From Fen-1362 sp049516395 (lineage in GTDB: Bacteria > Planctomycetota > Phycisphaerae > Sedimentisphaerales > Anaerobacaceae): 64,000 nucleotides of DNA. Position 1 is the stretch's first letter; every line of letters begins with the position of its first letter. The DNA is taken from positions 186,001 to 250,000 of the forward strand of contig JBEKTD010000003.1 in assembly GCA_049516395.1 (NCBI GenBank), read 5' to 3'. Both the position numbers and the translations under genes were made by a program. Below, one piece after another: positions 22,815 through 31,956 of the stretch. The notes under the pieces are model-generated. The model was given only the letters and a program-made list of their open reading frames with translations. It was not told where the DNA came from and did no database searches.

Positions 22815-25800
22815 ATGGCTGAATTGAAAGTTCGTAATTTCGGCAAAATGCTGGAGAAAGTCGAAATCCCTGACCTTGTTGTTGTGCAGAGGAAGGGCTA
22901 CGGAGAGTTTCTGCAAATGGACGTAGTCCCTACGAAGCGTGCGAACAGGGGCCTGGAAGAGCTGTTTCGCGAGACCTTCCCGATAGAGAGCTACGATAAA
23001 GGGATAATTCTGGAGTACCTTTACTATGAGCTTGAGCAGCCGAGGTACAACATAAACGAGTGCAGGCAGCTTCGCCTGACGTACGGTTATCCGCTGAAGA
23101 TTACCTGCCGGCTTCGCAACAAGGACGGACAGGACATAGCCGAACAGGCGATATACCTCGGCGAAATACCCGTCATGATTGGCGGCGGTGAGTTCATTAT
23201 CAACGGAGCCGAAAGGGTTATCGTAAGCCAGCTTCACAGGAGTCCCGGCGTTGATTTCCTTGTAGAGAGCAAAGAAGGCGACCGCATACTTCACGGGGGC
23301 AGAATCATCCCGGAACGCGGAAGCTGGATAGAAATCAGCGTTACACATAAAGACGTTCTGGTTGTGAAAATCGACCAGTCAAGCAAGATTCCCGCAACGA
23401 TTTTCCTGCGGGCATTAAGCGCCGATTTCAGCGAGACCGAGCAGATAATCAGGCGGTTCTACGAGACCAAAGAGGTGCAGAAGAACAAGCTGACGCCTGA
23501 TATGTGGGTGGTGCGAGACATCGTCGATACCGAAAGCGGCGAGATAATAGTAAAAGCCGGCGCACAAATCGGCGACAAAGTTTCGATTATTCAGCAAAGC
23601 GAAATAAAGAAAATCGAGGTAGTCGAAGGGTCGTGTGATGCGCTGGTGTTCAATACGCTTGCGGAAGACGACTGCAAGAGTCACGAACAGGCGTTGTTGA
23701 AGTTTTACGTCAGGTTGCGGCCCGGCAATCCTGCCAACCAGGAAAAGGCCAAACAATTCTTCGATGAGAAATTCTTTGATGTCAACCGGTACCGGTTAGG
23801 CAAAGTGGGCAGATTCCGACTGAACCGCAAATTTGGACAAAATGTTGCCCTTACCGAAATGACGTTGCGGGCCGAGGATTTCATCAATGCGGTGAACTAC
23901 ATAATCGGGCTGCGGAACAACAAGGGCGAGGTTGACGATATCGACCATTTGGGCAACCGTCGGCTAAGAACAATTGATGAGCTGGCGGGAGGCGAAATTC
24001 GCAAGGGGCTTTTGAAGCTTCGCAAGACCGTGCAGGAACGAATGAGCACGATGAAGGAAGGCGAGCAGCCATTGCGGATAGCGGACCTTGTCAACTCGAA
24101 GAGCGTATCGAGCAGCATAAACTTTTTCTTCGGACGAGGCGAACTGAGCCAGATAGTCGACCAGACCAATTCGCTTAGCCAGTTGACACACGAAAGACGT
24201 TTGTCGGCGCTTGGGCCTGGCGGTTTGAACAGAAGACGCGCGGGCTTTGAAGTTCGCGACGTTCATATCAGTCACTACGGCAGGATTTGTCCGGTAGAGA
24301 CGCCGGAAGGCACAAACATCGGTCTTATCAGCTCGCTGGCGATATTCGCCACGGTTGACGAATACGGGTTCCTGCTGTCGCCTTATTACAAGGTTGAAAA
24401 GGGCAAGGTTACGGGCAGCGTCGCATTCCTGCGGGCGGACGAGGAAATGAAAGCGATATTTGCTCCGCCAAGCGCGGTTGACCCGGAAACAAACAGGATA
24501 CCGGAAGGTATGGTGCTGGCACGACAGCAGGGCGAGCTTGCACAGGTAACACACGACGAGGTGAACTATGTCGATGTTTCGCCTAAGCAGATTGTGGGTT
24601 TGTCGGCTGCACTGATACCGTTCCTTGAGCACGACGACGCGAACAGGGCGCTGATGGGTTCGAACATGCAACGCCAGGCGGTGCCGCTGTTGAAGTGCCA
24701 GGCGCCGCTTGTTCAGACGGGTATGGAGGAGATGGCTGGGCGGTATTCGAGTATGGTCGTGCGGGCGCAAAAGGCGGGAACAGTTACCGCGGTTGACGCC
24801 ACTAAGGTTGTGATTAATCATACAGATGAATACAAGCTGGAGAAATTCTTCGGCTTGAATGAGCGGACGTGTCTTAACCAGAGGCCGATTGTCAAACTTG
24901 GGCAAAGGGTTGAGAAAGACCAGACGCTGGCCGACGGCGGCGGTACTGAAAACGGCGTGCTTGCATTGGGCAGGAACGTGCTTTGTGCGTTTATGTCATA
25001 CGAAGGATTCAACTTCGAGGATGCTATCATTGTCAGCGAAAGATTAGTCAGGAACGACAGCTTCACAAGTATTCATATCAATGAGTTTGACGCCGAGATA
25101 CGCGAGACGCCGTTAGGCAAGGAAGAATTCACCAACGACATACCAAACGTAAGCGAAAAAGCGTTGCGTAATCTTGACGAGCACGGCGTGGTGCAGGAAG
25201 GCACGAGGGTTCAGCCGGGCGATATCCTGGTGGGCAAGGTTGTACCGAAGGGCAAGACCGAGCTTACGCCGGAAGAAAAACTGCTGCATGCGATATTCGG
25301 CAGGGCCGGCGAAGACGTGAAGAACGATTCGCTTGAACTGCCTAATGGTTATGAAGGCGTTGTCATTAAAACCGAGCGGTTTGTGCGGCGAGGAGCAGGC
25401 GGCGAAGAGGGCAAAAAGGCGCTTAACGCACAGATAAGAGAAATTGAAAAAGATATACGGTCAAAACAGTGCATGATATTCAGGCAGATGGTGGCCGCGA
25501 TTCACGAGAAATTCGAGGTCGATATTGTTGACCCGTCCAGCAGGCAGAAGGCCGGCATCAGCGAAGACGACGAGGTTGTTTACGAACAGGTTACCAACTG
25601 GGATGTAAAATGGGTAAAGCCGGCCCCGATGCGGGAAAAGGTTGAGAAGCTGGCGGATAAGTTCGTTGAGAAAATCAGGGCGCTCGATGAGGAAGCCAAA
25701 AAGCGAGTCGAACGGCTGAAACACGGCGATGAGCTTCCCAGCGGCGTTATCGAAATGGTCAAGATATATGTAGCGACCAAACGGGTTATGTCGATTGGAG

Positions 25801-26576
25801 ACAAAATCGCGGGTCGCCACGGCAACAAAGGTGTTATCGCGAAAGTGCTGCCACAGGAAGATATGCCGTTCCTTGAGGATGGCACGCCGATTGACATACT
25901 GCTCAACCCGCTGGGTGTGCCGAGCAGAATGAACGTCGGCCAGATTCTTGAGACGCACCTTGGCTGGGTAGCAAAGGCATTGGGCTTTACGGCGGTTACG
26001 CCTGTGTTCGACGGCGCCAAGGAGCAGGACATCAGAAACCTGACCGAGGAGGCCAACGAATTGATGGCTCGTCGAAAGGTTGAGCTTGAGAAGGCGGGCC
26101 AGGCACCCGCGGATAATGAGCTTTTTGTGCAGGTTCCCAAGTCGCTGAAGACGCAGTTGTATGACGGGCGGACGGGTGAGCCGTTCGACCAGCAGGCGAC
26201 GATTGGGTTTATCTATATTATGAAACTGCATCATTTGGTTGACGACAAGATTCACGCTCGTTCGACGGGGCCTTACAGCTTGATAACGCAGCAGCCATTG
26301 GGCGGCAAGGCGAGAACCGGCGGACAGAGATTCGGCGAAATGGAAGTTTGGGCGCTGGAAGGTTACGGCGCAGCTTATACACTGCAGGAAATGCTCACGG
26401 TCAAGAGCGACGACGTTGAAGGACGCACCAAGATATACGAATCGATGGTAAAGGGGCAAAATACGCTCGAAGCCGGGACGCCGCTGTCGTTTGATGTGTT
26501 ATGTAATGAAATAAGAGGGCTGGGTTTGAATATCCAGCTTGAAAAGAAACGTCTGGGCGGAACAACAACTTTGTAA
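22815..26576 (+). CDS. rpoB: RNA polymerase subunit beta
   Basis: The 1253-residue protein is complete and close to the usual bacterial length. The rifampicin-pocket region reads FFGRGELSQIVDQTNSLSQLTHERRLSALGPGGLNRRRAGFEVRD; the catalytic-core segments GRHGNKG and the C-terminal clamp-binding GGQRFGEMEVWALEGYGAAYTLQEMLT are intact. A Lys/Glu-rich helical insert (about residues 880-990) corresponds to a lineage-variable region. The ATG follows rplL by about 80 bases with a weak binding site. Confidence 0.98.
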   Translation: MAELKVRNFGKMLEKVEIPDLVVVQRKGYGEFLQMDVVPTKRANRGLEELFRETFPIESYDKGIILEYLYYELEQPRYNINECRQLRLTYGYPLKITCRLRNKDGQDIAEQAIYLGEIPVMIGGGEFIINGAERVIVSQLHRSPGVDFLVESKEGDRILHGGRIIPERGSWIEISVTHKDVLVVKIDQSSKIPATIFLRALSADFSETEQIIRRFYETKEVQKNKLTPDMWVVRDIVDTESGEIIVKAGAQIGDKVSIIQQSEIKKIEVVEGSCDALVFNTLAEDDCKSHEQALLKFYVRLRPGNPANQEKAKQFFDEKFFDVNRYRLGKVGRFRLNRKFGQNVALTEMTLRAEDFINAVNYIIGLRNNKGEVDDIDHLGNRRLRTIDELAGGEIRKGLLKLRKTVQERMSTMKEGEQPLRIADLVNSKSVSSSINFFFGRGELSQIVDQTNSLSQLTHERRLSALGPGGLNRRRAGFEVRDVHISHYGRICPVETPEGTNIGLISSLAIFATVDEYGFLLSPYYKVEKGKVTGSVAFLRADEEMKAIFAPPSAVDPETNRIPEGMVLARQQGELAQVTHDEVNYVDVSPKQIVGLSAALIPFLEHDDANRALMGSNMQRQAVPLLKCQAPLVQTGMEEMAGRYSSMVVRAQKAGTVTAVDATKVVINHTDEYKLEKFFGLNERTCLNQRPIVKLGQRVEKDQTLADGGGTENGVLALGRNVLCAFMSYEGFNFEDAIIVSERLVRNDSFTSIHINEFDAEIRETPLGKEEFTNDIPNVSEKALRNLDEHGVVQEGTRVQPGDILVGKVVPKGKTELTPEEKLLHAIFGRAGEDVKNDSLELPNGYEGVVIKTERFVRRGAGGEEGKKALNAQIREIEKDIRSKQCMIFRQMVAAIHEKFEVDIVDPSSRQKAGISEDDEVVYEQVTNWDVKWVKPAPMREKVEKLADKFVEKIRALDEEAKKRVERLKHGDELPSGVIEMVKIYVATKRVMSIGDKIAGRHGNKGVIAKVLPQEDMPFLEDGTPIDILLNPLGVPSRMNVGQILETHLGWVAKALGFTAVTPVFDGAKEQDIRNLTEEANELMARRKVELEKAGQAPADNELFVQVPKSLKTQLYDGRTGEPFDQQATIGFIYIMKLHHLVDDKIHARSTGPYSLITQQPLGGKARTGGQRFGEMEVWALEGYGAAYTLQEMLTVKSDDVEGRTKIYESMVKGQNTLEAGTPLSFDVLCNEIRGLGLNIQLEKKRLGGTTTL

Positions 26577-26645
26577 AGGTCGATAGAGTGTCGGGAACCC
26601 TTGTTGATTATATTGGCAATAGTGTCATTAAGGAGCCAGAGATAA

Positions 26646-29600
26646 ATGATAAGCAATATCTATGATCGGATAAATGATTACGGTTCGGTCAAGATTTCGC
26701 TTGCCGGTCCCAATGATATTCGCAGCTGGTCGTTCGGCGAGGTTCGCAAGCCCGAAACAATAAATTACCGAACGTACAGGCCTGAGAAGGACGGTCTTTT
26801 CTGCGAACGTATATTCGGGCCGGAGCGGGACTGGGAATGCGCGTGCGGCAAGTATAAAGGTACCAAGTACAAGGGTATCATCTGCGACCGCTGCGGGGTG
26901 AAAGTTACGCACAGCAGGGTTCGCCGCAAGAGAATGGGGCATATCAATCTTGCTTCTCCGTGCGTTCATATATGGTTTTTCAAGGCAGTTCCGAACCAGT
27001 TAGGGACGGTTCTTGGAATGAAAGGACTGGACCTTGAGAAGGTAATCTATTACCAGGATTACTTGGTCACCGACCCCGGCCCAAGCCCGCTCAAACTCGG
27101 GCAGTTGCTTTCGGAAGAGGAATGTCGCGACGCGACCGCCAAGTACGGCAGCAGTTTCAAGGTGGCGATGGGCGGCGAGGCGATAAAAACCCTGCTTAGC
27201 CGGCTTGATTTGGACGGCATCAGCACTGAATTGCGAACTGCGATAAGCAAGACAAGCTCGGTTCAGCGAACGAAAGAGCTTAGCAAGCGTCTCAAGACGA
27301 TTGACGCGATAAAGAACAGCAATAATAAAGCGGAGTGGATGGTTCTTGAGGTGATTCCGGTCATACCGCCCGATTTGCGTCCGCTGGTGCTGCTTGAAAG
27401 CGGGAATTTCGCGACGAGCGATTTGAACGACCTTTACAGGCGTATAATCAACCGTAACAACCGGTTGAAAAAACTGATGGACCTCAACGCTCCTGAAGTA
27501 ATTATTCGCAACGAAAAGCGAATGCTTCAGCAGGCGGTCGATTCTCTTATGGACAACGGCAGATGCAGAAGGCCGGTGCTGGGGAGCAACAACAGGCCGT
27601 TGAAGAGCTTGAGCGATATGATAAAAGGCAAGCAGGGACGATTCAGGGAAAACCTGCTTGGCAAGCGAGTCGATTATTCGGCGCGTTCGGTCATTGTAAT
27701 AGGGCCGACGATGAGATTGCACCAGTGCGGGCTGCCGAAGAGAATTGCGCTGGAATTGTATCAGCCGTTCATTATCCGCCGGCTAAAACAAAGCGGGCTT
27801 GCGGACACAATTAAGAGCGCCAAGAAGATGATTGAGCGCCGCGGCGAGCAGATATGGGATATTCTCGAAGAAGTGATTCACGAGCATCCCGTGCTGCTGA
27901 ACCGAGCTCCGACGCTGCACAGGATGGGTGTTCAGGCGTTTGAGCCGGTGCTGGTGGAAGGCAACGCGATAATGCTGCATCCGCTGGCCTGCAAAGGGTT
28001 CAACGCGGACTTCGACGGCGACCAGATGGCGGTGCATCTGCCGTTGAGCGTCGAGGCACAAACCGAAGCCCATACGCTGATGATGACCACAAACAATATT
28101 TTCTCGCCTGCCAACGGTTCGCCGATGGTCGGGCCTTCTCAGGATATGGTGCTGGGCAACTACTATCTGACCAGTATGCTTTCGGGCCAGAAAGGCGAGG
28201 GAATGGCGTTCCGTGATACGTTCGAGGCGATGCTTGCTTGTGATATGGGCAAGATTGACCTGCACGCCAAAATCAAGGTCCGGATTACCAAGCCGGTGGT
28301 TAAGGAAGGCGAAAAGGCGAGAGATTTAAAGAGTAAGGAGATTTCAAAGCCAATCGTGGTTGAGACGACAGCCGGCAGGTGTATTTTCAATGATATTTTG
28401 CCGGCGAAGATGCCATTCTACAACGGGACGATGGGGCAAAAACCGTTGAGCCAGGTAATCAGCGACTGCTACGCGATTGCCGGCAGCGCGGCGACGGTTG
28501 ATTTGTTAGACAAGATTAAAGAAAAGGGATTCAGGCACGCGACCTTGTCGGGGCTGAGTTTCGGCGTAATGGATTTGAAGATACCGCCCAAGAAGAAGGA
28601 AATCATCGACGAGACGGAAAAGCGTGTCAAAAAGATACTGAAAAACTATCAGGCCGGCGTATTGACCGAAGGCGAGCGATATAACCAGGTTATCGATGCC
28701 TGGACCAACGCCCGTGTCGCTGTAACAAGCGAAATGATGCGGGGCCTCAAGGAAGATAAGAAAGACGACGGCTCGGCTTATCTGAACCCGATTTATATGA
28801 TGAGTATCTCCGGCGCAAGAGGCAGCGTTGACCAGATTCAGCAGCTTGCCGGTATGCGAGCGTTGATGGCCAAGCCCAGCGGCGAGATTATCGAGACGCC
28901 GATTAAGTCGAACTTCCGCGAGGGGTTGACGGTTCTTGAGTATTTCAGCTCGACGCACGGCGCCAGAAAAGGTCTTGCGGATACGGCGCTGAAGACGGCC
29001 AACTCGGGTTATCTTACCCGCAAGCTGATAGACGTCGCTCAGAATATGATAGTTACCGAGCGGGATTGCGGGACATTGCAGGGTATTACCAAGAGCACGG
29101 TCGCCAGGGGCGAACAGGTTGATGTGCCTTTGTCGCAGCTTATTATCGGCAGGACCGCAAGGGACAACATCCGCAACCCGATTACCGATGAGATGATTGT
29201 CCGGGAAAACGAGGTCATAACGCCTGATGCGGCCGTGAAAATTGAGGCGCTTGGGCTTGACGCAATCAGGGTCAGAAGTCCGCTGACGTGCGACAGTCCG
29301 TTCGGCATGTGTGCGAAGTGTTACGGCTGGGATATGAGCACGGGGCAGCTTGTTGAAGAAGGCCTGCCCGTTGGGATTATAGCCGCTCAGTCGATCGGCG
29401 AGCCGGGCACACAATTGACACTGCGGACGTTCCACACCGGCGGAATTGCCTCTCGCGCCATTCTGGAGCGTGAGCAGAGAGCGACTCAGCCGGGCAAAAT
29501 ACTTTATCGCGATATAAACGCGGTAGCGTTCAGCGCTGAGGACGGCAGCTCGAGGGTGGTTGCCCTGAAGCGCAATGGAGAAATCGCTATCCTGGATGAC

Positions 29601-30956
29601 AAGGACCGCGAGCTTGACAAGTTCAAGGTTCCTTATGGCGCGATTGTCAGAGTGAAAAATAATGAAGAGGTAAAAAGCGGGGCGTTACTGTTTGAGTGGG
29701 ACCCGCACCGCACGCCGATATTGGCGGAAGTTTCGGGTTTAATCCGCTTTGTGGATATTATCGAAGGCGAGACGATTCGGCTTGAAGAGGAGCGCAAAGG
29801 CCAGTTGGGCAATAAGCCGGTCATAATCGAGCACAAGGGCGATAAGCACCCGCAGATTATGATTGAGGATGCCCAGGGTAAGATTCTTGATGTTCACTAT
29901 CTGCCCGCGGGCGCCCGAATAGAAGTTACGGAAGGCCAGCAGGTCCAGGCGGGCCAGTTGCTTGCTCATCAGCCCAGAGCCACTGGCGGAACGCAGGATA
30001 TCACGGGCGGTTTGCCGCGAGTTACGGAAGTGTTCGAGGCACGCAAGCCCAAAGACCCGGCGGCCATAGCGGAAATCAGCGGACGTGTCGAGCTCAAGAG
30101 TGACAAGCGCAAGGGCAAGATGACGATTATTATTCGTTCCGAATCCGGTATGGAAAAGGAACACCACGTGCCGCGTGACAGGCATTTGAACGTTCACACG
30201 GGCGATATGGTTGAGGCAGGTGATACGCTGACCGACGGCCCGCTGGTTCCGCATGATATTCTGCGGATTAAGGGCGAAGAGGCGCTGCAGAGATATTTGA
30301 TTGGCGAAATTCAGAACGTTTACCGTTCGCAGAACGTCAATATCAACGACAAGCACATCGAGATTATATGCTCACAGATGATGCGAAAGATTGAGATTGA
30401 GTCGGTGGGCGACAGCGAGTTTTTGCCTGGCGAGGTGGTTGACAAGTTTGAGTTCCGCAGGGAAAACACGCGGCTCAATGAAAGCATCAAGATAGCCAGT
30501 GTGGGCGAGGCTAATGAGCTTAAAGAAGGTCAGGTTATTGATAAGGCCAAGCTGACGACCATCAACGAAAAGGTTGAATTAATCGGCGGCGAGCCGGCGA
30601 AGGGCAAAAAACCGAAAATGGCTACCGCCAAGACGCTGCTTTTGGGTATTACCAAGGCGTCGCTGCGTTCGGACAGCTTTATCGCCGCGGCCAGCTTCCA
30701 GCAGACGACAAAGATATTGACTGAAGCGGCCTTAGGTGGTAATGTAGATAAGCTTTGCGGTTTGAAGGAAAACGTGATACTTGGGCATTTGATACCGGCG
30801 GGCACGGCGTTTAAGCCGTATCTGGAATTGAAGGTTAAACACCTTGCCGAGGCGCCGTTGCCCAAGGAATTCAAAGAAGTGAGTGAAATTGAAGAAGTCA
30901 AGGCGGCTGAAGCTCAGAAGGAAGCCAAGATGAAGGAAGCCCTGGGCATTAAGTAG
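26646..30956 (+). CDS. rpoC: RNA polymerase subunit beta'
   Basis: The 1436-residue protein carries the N-terminal zinc ribbon (CACG...CDRC), the active-site loop NADFDGDQMAVH holding the catalytic Mg2+, the second zinc site (CDSPFGMCAKCYGWD), the trigger-loop region (PVGIIAAQSIGEPGTQLTLRTFHTGG) and the C-terminal segment that contacts omega. AAGGAG lies about ten bases before the ATG. It is 69 bases after rpoB. Confidence 0.98.
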   Translation: MISNIYDRINDYGSVKISLAGPNDIRSWSFGEVRKPETINYRTYRPEKDGLFCERIFGPERDWECACGKYKGTKYKGIICDRCGVKVTHSRVRRKRMGHINLASPCVHIWFFKAVPNQLGTVLGMKGLDLEKVIYYQDYLVTDPGPSPLKLGQLLSEEECRDATAKYGSSFKVAMGGEAIKTLLSRLDLDGISTELRTAISKTSSVQRTKELSKRLKTIDAIKNSNNKAEWMVLEVIPVIPPDLRPLVLLESGNFATSDLNDLYRRIINRNNRLKKLMDLNAPEVIIRNEKRMLQQAVDSLMDNGRCRRPVLGSNNRPLKSLSDMIKGKQGRFRENLLGKRVDYSARSVIVIGPTMRLHQCGLPKRIALELYQPFIIRRLKQSGLADTIKSAKKMIERRGEQIWDILEEVIHEHPVLLNRAPTLHRMGVQAFEPVLVEGNAIMLHPLACKGFNADFDGDQMAVHLPLSVEAQTEAHTLMMTTNNIFSPANGSPMVGPSQDMVLGNYYLTSMLSGQKGEGMAFRDTFEAMLACDMGKIDLHAKIKVRITKPVVKEGEKARDLKSKEISKPIVVETTAGRCIFNDILPAKMPFYNGTMGQKPLSQVISDCYAIAGSAATVDLLDKIKEKGFRHATLSGLSFGVMDLKIPPKKKEIIDETEKRVKKILKNYQAGVLTEGERYNQVIDAWTNARVAVTSEMMRGLKEDKKDDGSAYLNPIYMMSISGARGSVDQIQQLAGMRALMAKPSGEIIETPIKSNFREGLTVLEYFSSTHGARKGLADTALKTANSGYLTRKLIDVAQNMIVTERDCGTLQGITKSTVARGEQVDVPLSQLIIGRTARDNIRNPITDEMIVRENEVITPDAAVKIEALGLDAIRVRSPLTCDSPFGMCAKCYGWDMSTGQLVEEGLPVGIIAAQSIGEPGTQLTLRTFHTGGIASRAILEREQRATQPGKILYRDINAVAFSAEDGSSRVVALKRNGEIAILDDKDRELDKFKVPYGAIVRVKNNEEVKSGALLFEWDPHRTPILAEVSGLIRFVDIIEGETIRLEEERKGQLGNKPVIIEHKGDKHPQIMIEDAQGKILDVHYLPAGARIEVTEGQQVQAGQLLAHQPRATGGTQDITGGLPRVTEVFEARKPKDPAAIAEISGRVELKSDKRKGKMTIIIRSESGMEKEHHVPRDRHLNVHTGDMVEAGDTLTDGPLVPHDILRIKGEEALQRYLIGEIQNVYRSQNVNINDKHIEIICSQMMRKIEIESVGDSEFLPGEVVDKFEFRRENTRLNESIKIASVGEANELKEGQVIDKAKLTTINEKVELIGGEPAKGKKPKMATAKTLLLGITKASLRSDSFIAAASFQQTTKILTEAALGGNVDKLCGLKENVILGHLIPAGTAFKPYLELKVKHLAEAPLPKEFKEVSEIEEVKAAEAQKEAKMKEALGIK

Positions 30957-30984
30957 TTTTTATAGACGTTGGAGTGACAGATTT

Positions 30985-31356
30985 ATGGCGACAATGAACC
31001 AGTTGGTAAGAAATCCGAGAGCCAAATCAAAGGGTCAGAAAAGACGGTCGGATATAAGCGGCTCACCTCAGAAACGAGGGGTATGCCTGATTGTCCGGAC
31101 GATGACTCCCAAGAAGCCGAATTCGGCTTTGCGTAAGGTGGCTCGTGTTCGGCTGACCAACGGCAAGGAAGTAACGGCTTATATACCGGGAATAGACCAC
31201 AACCTGCAGGAGCACAGCACGGTAATGATACGAGGGGGCCGCGTGCGTGATTTGCCCGGCGTGCGTTACCATATAATCCGCGGGGTATTGGATTGCGCGG
31301 GCGTCGCCAATCGCAGGCGGGGCAGAAGCAAATACGGCGCAAAGAAAGGCAAATAA
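30985..31356 (+). CDS. rpsL: Small ribosomal subunit protein S12
   Basis: S12 lines the decoding centre. The 123-residue protein has TPKKPNSALRKVARV, containing the Lys linked to streptomycin response, and RGGRVRDLPGVRYH. GGAG precedes the ATG by about ten bases. It begins 28 bases after rpoC. Confidence 0.98.
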   Translation: MATMNQLVRNPRAKSKGQKRRSDISGSPQKRGVCLIVRTMTPKKPNSALRKVARVRLTNGKEVTAYIPGIDHNLQEHSTVMIRGGRVRDLPGVRYHIIRGVLDCAGVANRRRGRSKYGAKKGK

Positions 31357-31398
31357 TTTACTTTTAAGGTTTGAGTAAGGGTATCGAGGAACAAAAGA

Positions 31399-31872
31399 AT
31401 GGCAAAAAAAGCAACAGCGTCAAAAGAGCAGTTGAAGGCTGACGGCAAATATAACAGCCGGCTGGCGGGGAAGTTTATCAACTGCCTGATGTGGGCAGGC
31501 AAAAAGAGCGTTGCGCAGCGGATATTTTACGATGCGATAGATATCATAGCCGAGAAGGAAAGAGCCGCTCCGGCGATAGAGGTTTTCGAGACCGCGGTAA
31601 ATAACGTCAAGCCGGCGATTGAGGTTCGCAGCAAGCGCGTCGGCGGGGCAAGTTACCAGGTCCCGATGCAGGTAAGCTCGAAACGTCAGCAGTCGCTGGC
31701 GATACGATGGATACTCGATGCGTCGAGAGGCGCAAAGGGCAAGCCGATGTGCGAACGCCTGGCGGCAGAGCTGATTGAGGCCTACAACAAAAAAGGCGGC
31801 GCAATGATGATGAGGGAAAACGTGCACAAAATGGCAGATGCCAACAAGGCGTTTGCTCATTTCGCGTGGTAG
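31399..31872 (+). CDS. rpsG: Small ribosomal subunit protein S7
   Basis: S7 nucleates 30S head assembly. The 157-residue protein has the AVNNVKPAIEVRSKRVGGASYQVP core and MMRENVHKMADANKAFAHFAW at the C terminus. It ends at an intrinsic terminator that separates it from fusA. Confidence 0.97.
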   Translation: MAKKATASKEQLKADGKYNSRLAGKFINCLMWAGKKSVAQRIFYDAIDIIAEKERAAPAIEVFETAVNNVKPAIEVRSKRVGGASYQVPMQVSSKRQQSLAIRWILDASRGAKGKPMCERLAAELIEAYNKKGGAMMMRENVHKMADANKAFAHFAW

Positions 31873-31885
31873 CAAGGACGTATTG

Positions 31886-31928
31886 AACTGCCATGGTGCC
31901 TTATGGTCAACCGTGGCAGTTTTTTTTA
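31886..31928 (+). terminator. Intrinsic terminator between rpsG and fusA
   Basis: AACTGCCATGG pairs with CCGTGGCAGTT (one G-T wobble) across a 14-base loop and is followed by a run of T. It would end the rpoBC-rpsL-rpsG transcript, or let only part of it continue into fusA. Confidence 0.85.
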
Positions 31929-31956
31929 TTGAAATTTTTTTAGTGACGATAAACAA

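Noticed and set aside
23964..24905. Long antisense frames within rpoB and other ribosomal-region genes
   Set aside because: They are shadows of strongly supported plus-strand genes and have no family features.
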